The position numbers were made by a program, and so were the translations under genes. A DNA stretch of 64,000 bases from Bacillus sp. V2I10. GTDB taxonomy: Bacteria > Bacillota > Bacilli > Bacillales > Bacillaceae. The notes under the pieces were generated by a model. The model was not told where the DNA came from. It did not search any database and saw nothing but the letters and a program-made list of their open reading frames with translations. The stretch covers positions 4,736,001-4,800,000 of the forward strand of contig NZ_JAUSYV010000001.1 of NCBI RefSeq assembly GCF_030817055.1, written 5' to 3'. Below are positions 60,996 through 64,000 of the stretch, in pieces; position 1 is the stretch's first letter; the number at the start of each line of letters is the position of its first letter.

Positions 60996-61471
60996 TCTCC
61001 TACCTCCATATCTGATGTCCTGGGCACAATACGATATAGATACGACAAATGATAGCTCTCTGCACGGCCTCATGTCTTGTAAGCTGTAAATACTAGATGC
61101 CGTACATATGATGAAAAATAAGCAAATTCTTATAAGGGAGAAATCCGCCATAATCAAAAGAATGCATTCAAAAAATGCTCAATCCGAAAGAAAAAAAGCT
61201 CTATTATGATAGTCACTATTTTGACGGCCGCCGCTTTTTCCTTTCCTAAAGAAAGATTCTTCCAATTTTGTTTTTTTCTGCCCTTGCCTATTTCTACCAT
61301 ATACTAATTCTTTCATTAAAACGATGGATAATTCTATTCATTTTGAAAGTGAACTAATATACTATACTTTCTTTCATGTTAAGTAAAAAATACTAACTGC
61401 CCCAATCCTTTTCAAAAGTGAAATAAAGGCTCTAAATTATATCTAATTTTTCAGCTTCATTAAAAATCCAT
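60996..61471. other. Gene-free AT-rich region between hemZ and the nuclease gene
   Basis: About 475 bases upstream of the secreted nuclease gene. It is AT-rich and holds several -10-like words on the minus strand (for example TATAGT and TATATT near 61355-61370) but no clear promoter pair. No gene, repeat or riboswitch was recognised. Confidence 0.5.
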
Positions 61472-61504
61472 AAAAAAGAAGCTCTCCCCCACGGGAAAGC
61501 CTCT
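61472..61504 (-). terminator. Terminator of hemZ
   Basis: On the minus strand GAGGCTTTCCC pairs with GGGAGAGCTTC (two G-T pairs), followed by TTTTTT. Confidence 0.8.
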
Positions 61505-61514
61505 TATATTCAGA

Positions 61515-63008
61515 TCACCCAAACATTTCTTCCAGAATCTTAATTTTCGCTTCTGTATAATGCTCAAAGCTGTCGTTATAGGATTTTGGATCCTTCGGGT
61601 TCGCAAATTGCGTAATTTTACCTGTTTCAGGATGAATGAATTTGCTTGCAGCGCCGCATCCGATGCCAATGATGGATTGCTGCTCCTCCATGATCATAAT
61701 GTTATAAATGCTGTCCTGGCCTTCAAGAGCATAGCCGACATTTTCAAGATTTCCAAGGATGTTTTTTTGACGGTACAAGTAGTATGGTGTATAGCCGTGC
61801 TCATCTGTCCATTTGACAGCATGTTCCATCATTTCTTCGATTTCTTTACGGCCTGCTACTTTGTACTTTTGTTTATTTCTTGTCATTTCCGATGCGCGTT
61901 TAAAGGACAGGGTATGAACCGTTAAGGATTCAGGCATCAATTTTTCTGTTTCCGATAGAGTATAATCAAATTCTTTAATTCCTTCACCTGGCAGTCCTAT
62001 AATCAAGTCCATATTAATATTGTTCATGCCCATTTGGCGTGCTAAATGAAATTTATCAATGGTCTCCTGAACAGAATGATGCCGGCCGATGGCTTTTAAT
62101 GTTTCGTCAATATATGATTGAGGATTGATGCTGATTCGGTCAATATTCCATTTCTTTAACACGTTCAGTTTGTCCTCAGTAATTGTATCCGGACGGCCTG
62201 CTTCTACTGTCAGTTCACGGATTTTATCCACACCGGGAAAAGCTGCGTTCATTTCCTCATACAGCATATCCATTTCTTCTGCCGTAATGCTGGTTGGAGT
62301 TCCTCCGCCATAATATACAGTCGTGATTTTAATGTTTTTCTCTTTCAGCCATGTTCCCATCTCCCGGATTTCATAATGCAGTCCGCCGAGAAATGAATCG
62401 ACAGATCCCTGTCTTCCGCCGATTGCATATGCCGGGAAGGTGCAGTAAGCACATTTAGTAGGACAGAACGGGATTCCAATATAAATGCTCACTTCTTTTG
62501 AAAGGTCATATAAATCAGGCACAACGCTAAGCTGCCTGTCTACGATCCGCTGCATCAGCTGAATTTTTTCGTCTGAAATTAAATATTCTTCCTTCAGCAT
62601 TTTATGCGCTTCTTCTTTTGACATGCCTTCACGCAATTTTTTATGAAGAAGCTTTGTTGGACGTATGCCCGTTAAAATCCCCCACTGCTGAATGATGCCA
62701 GTGTATTCCTGAAGCAGGTTCAGATGCACAAAAACAAGTGAATGTTTGACCGCTTTGAATGTTTCTTTTTCACTCTGGTCAGCTGGAATTATTTTTTCGT
62801 GCGATGCCGCTTGTTCATATCCTTTCATATCAGACAAAGTTCCGCGGACACTGATGTTGCCGTTATTTACTTCTATTTCAAAAACGATGCTGAGGTCCGC
62901 TTCTGACTCTTCAAACTTCAGCTCTGTTTCTTCATAAAACAAATTTGAAATTAACTGCAGCGGACGATAAAATCGTTCATCACTTATGCCATTTATATTA
63001 AAACGCAA
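61515..63008 (-). CDS. hemZ: HemZ, coproporphyrinogen III dehydrogenase-like radical SAM protein
   Basis: Radical SAM enzyme of 497 residues related to oxygen-independent coproporphyrinogen III oxidase. The iron-sulfur motif is C182-P-T-K-C186-A-Y-C189 in GIPFCPTKCAYCTFPAYAI, followed by YYGGGTPTSITAEEM and the HemN-type C-terminal domain. An N-terminal extension of about 170 residues is characteristic of HemZ. The best start is TTG at 63008 after AAGGTGA, giving nearly the length of B. subtilis HemZ (501); the longer open frame runs into a repeat array. It should act in anaerobic heme or related tetrapyrrole metabolism. With hemEHY it makes a second heme locus in the window. Confidence 0.92.
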   Translation of the reverse strand: MRFNINGISDERFYRPLQLISNLFYEETELKFEESEADLSIVFEIEVNNGNISVRGTLSDMKGYEQAASHEKIIPADQSEKETFKAVKHSLVFVHLNLLQEYTGIIQQWGILTGIRPTKLLHKKLREGMSKEEAHKMLKEEYLISDEKIQLMQRIVDRQLSVVPDLYDLSKEVSIYIGIPFCPTKCAYCTFPAYAIGGRQGSVDSFLGGLHYEIREMGTWLKEKNIKITTVYYGGGTPTSITAEEMDMLYEEMNAAFPGVDKIRELTVEAGRPDTITEDKLNVLKKWNIDRISINPQSYIDETLKAIGRHHSVQETIDKFHLARQMGMNNINMDLIIGLPGEGIKEFDYTLSETEKLMPESLTVHTLSFKRASEMTRNKQKYKVAGRKEIEEMMEHAVKWTDEHGYTPYYLYRQKNILGNLENVGYALEGQDSIYNIMIMEEQQSIIGIGCGAASKFIHPETGKITQFANPKDPKSYNDSFEHYTEAKIKILEEMFG

Positions 63009-63130
63009 GACTCTCACCTTATCTTCTTTTAGATTCAAAACTTCCTTAAGTGTACAAAACCTGGAGCTTATGGTCAATTTAGAAAAGCAGAGACGCAAGC
63101 AGTGAGCCTGCTCCAAATGCAGCTGGCCAT

Positions 63131-63300
63131 TTAGCGAAAATGACATTTTTATTAGCGAAAACTTAAGTTTTTATAGCGGTTTTTCTGATTCATTTAGCCA
63201 TTTCAAAGGTTTTATTAGCTAACGGCTTTTTTGTTTTAGCCAATAATTGCTGCATTTATTTGCAAATCTTATGATTTAGCTGAAATCATCTTTTTTAGCC
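63131..63300. repeat. 21-bp-period array C (TTTAGCGAAAA core)
   Basis: TAGC words start at 63132, 63153, 63174, 63195, 63216 and 63237, exactly 21 bases apart; a degenerate unit falls at 63258, and TAGC recurs at 63277 and 63296 (19 apart). T-rich stretches lie between. It fills the space between the yhaX terminator and hemZ; no gene is seen in 63009-63307. Confidence 0.9.
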
Positions 63301-63307
63301 GAAAAAG

Positions 63308-63340
63308 GTAAAAAGCAGATGGCTAAACGCCATCTGCTCC
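63308..63340 (-). terminator. Terminator of yhaX
   Basis: On the minus strand AGCAGATGGC and GCCATCTGCT form a perfect stem with a 5-base loop, followed by TTTTT. Confidence 0.85.
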
Positions 63341-63344
63341 CAAT

Positions 63345-64000
63345 TTACAGCACGTATTTTTTAATTGCTTCTGCAACTCCGTCTTCATCATTTGACAAAG
63401 TGACCCAGTCTGCTGCTTCTTTGACGATCTCCTGTGCATTTCCCATGGCAATACCCAGACCGGCTTCTTTAATCATCGCCAGGTCATTCATACTGTCGCC
63501 GCAGGCCATCACGTTTTCCATTGTAATGCCGAGCAGGCCGCATACCTTCTCAATGCCTTTGGCTTTATTGATTCCAATTGCATTCACCTCGAGGTTTGTA
63601 GGACTTGAATTGGTGATTTCAAATTCTCCTCTGCTGCGGAGCTCATTTAAAATGGTCTCCCGTGCTTTGTCATCTTCAATTTCGTATCCAAACTTCAGCC
63701 ACTGATAAGTGCTTAAGTCCTCTGGCATTTCATTGAAGAATACTCTTTCTGTGCTCGTTGCCCAATAGCCCGTTTTATGTGCTTTAGAAAGGTCGAACAT
63801 CCATGTCATCAAATCATTATGGACAATATTCCTCTCTACAAGTTCCCCATGCTCATCCCAAATCTCGCTTCCATTTACAGTTACCAAATAAGAAGATAAG
63901 CTGAGTGACTTAGCAAGATCCCTCAGTGTTGCCATGCTTCTGCCGGTGCTTATCACTACATGTATGCCCCGAGCTTCAGCGTCTCTGATCGCATTTCGAT
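63345..64000 (-). CDS. yhaX: Cof-type HAD hydrolase YhaX (N-terminus beyond right edge)
   Basis: C-terminal 218 residues of a Cof-type haloacid-dehalogenase phosphatase; the frame stays open to the right edge, and the first 60-70 residues with the DxD motif are missing. Visible are motif II (VVISTGRSMATL), a C2-type cap domain, the motif III Lys region (GINKAKGIEKVCGLLGI) and the metal-binding GDSMNDLAMIKEAGLG. Such enzymes dephosphorylate sugar phosphates or cofactors such as pyridoxal phosphate or FMN. The neighbour hemZ and the order match B. subtilis yhaX. Confidence 0.9.
   Translation of the reverse strand, partial: RNAIRDAEARGIHVVISTGRSMATLRDLAKSLSLSSYLVTVNGSEIWDEHGELVERNIVHNDLMTWMFDLSKAHKTGYWATSTERVFFNEMPEDLSTYQWLKFGYEIEDDKARETILNELRSRGEFEITNSSPTNLEVNAIGINKAKGIEKVCGLLGITMENVMACGDSMNDLAMIKEAGLGIAMGNAQEIVKEAADWVTLSNDEDGVAEAIKKYVL

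Noticed and set aside
60996..61514. Immunity or partner gene for the secreted nuclease
   Set aside because: No frame with a ribosome site or sensible composition could be found in the flanking gaps.

Overview
The window looks like the chromosome of a low-GC, endospore-forming Bacillaceae (Bacillus or Metabacillus type). Many genes match Bacillus subtilis yhf/yhg/yha genes: yhfN, lcfB (yhfL), lplJ (yhfJ), yhfI, yhfH, yhgE-yhgD, hemE-hemH-hemY, pbpF, hmoB (yhgC), yhfA, yhaA, ecsABC, hit, serC, trpP, yhaH, hpr, yhaI, yhaJ, prsA, yhaL-yhaR, hemZ and yhaX. Other supports are AGGAGG-type ribosome sites, some TTG/GTG starts, YjcZ-type tiny sporulation proteins, and good FadR, CcpA (cre) and TRAP sites. 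No rRNA, tRNA, CRISPR array, insertion sequence or prophage was seen.

Layout. 1-3.8 kb: mannoside catabolism (GH125, cut by the left edge, and GH38) with a sigma-A promoter and a cre site. 4.2-6.6 kb: an IDEAL-domain gene, a 52-bp tandem array, isocitrate lyase. 6.9-15.1 kb: yhfN, an AzlCD amino-acid exporter with its regulator, a dead short-chain dehydrogenase gene, FadR-controlled lcfB-echA, lipoate ligase with yhfI, and tiny yhfH. 15.2-21.8 kb: large catalase, LacI-type regulator, yhgE with its TetR regulator YhgD and two matching operators. 21.8-28.9 kb: hemEHY (hemY frameshifted near its end), a repeat cluster, pbpF, hmoB. 29.2-35.5 kb: yhfA, a PAP2 phosphatase, yhaA, ecsABC. 36.2-44.5 kb: hit, serC, TRAP-controlled trpP, yhaH, hpr, yhaI, yhaJ, tiny membrane proteins, prsA, yhaL, yhaM. 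44.6-54.3 kb: an MFS exporter, YhaN/YhaO (SbcC/SbcD-like), the YhaPQ ABC exporter, yhzD, yhaR. 54.4-59.2 kb: a complete acyl-CoA degradation operon (ligase, dehydrogenase, 3-hydroxyacyl-CoA dehydrogenase, thiolase) behind a cre site, probably continuing into yhaR. 59.6-64 kb: a secreted protein with a NucA/NucB nuclease domain, hemZ, and yhaX (cut by the right edge).

The coding part is mostly conserved Bacillus core. The unusual material is between genes. There are three kinds of repeat: (i) a 52-bp array of 13 copies in which each unit carries, on the minus strand, a ribosome-site-like AGGAG followed by a mini-ORF; (ii) about 122-bp structured elements (five in tandem, two in tandem, one truncated) whose central stem pairs despite sequence change; (iii) four arrays with the same 21-bp period but different core words. 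I know no name for any of the three, and whether they are described elsewhere could not be checked here.
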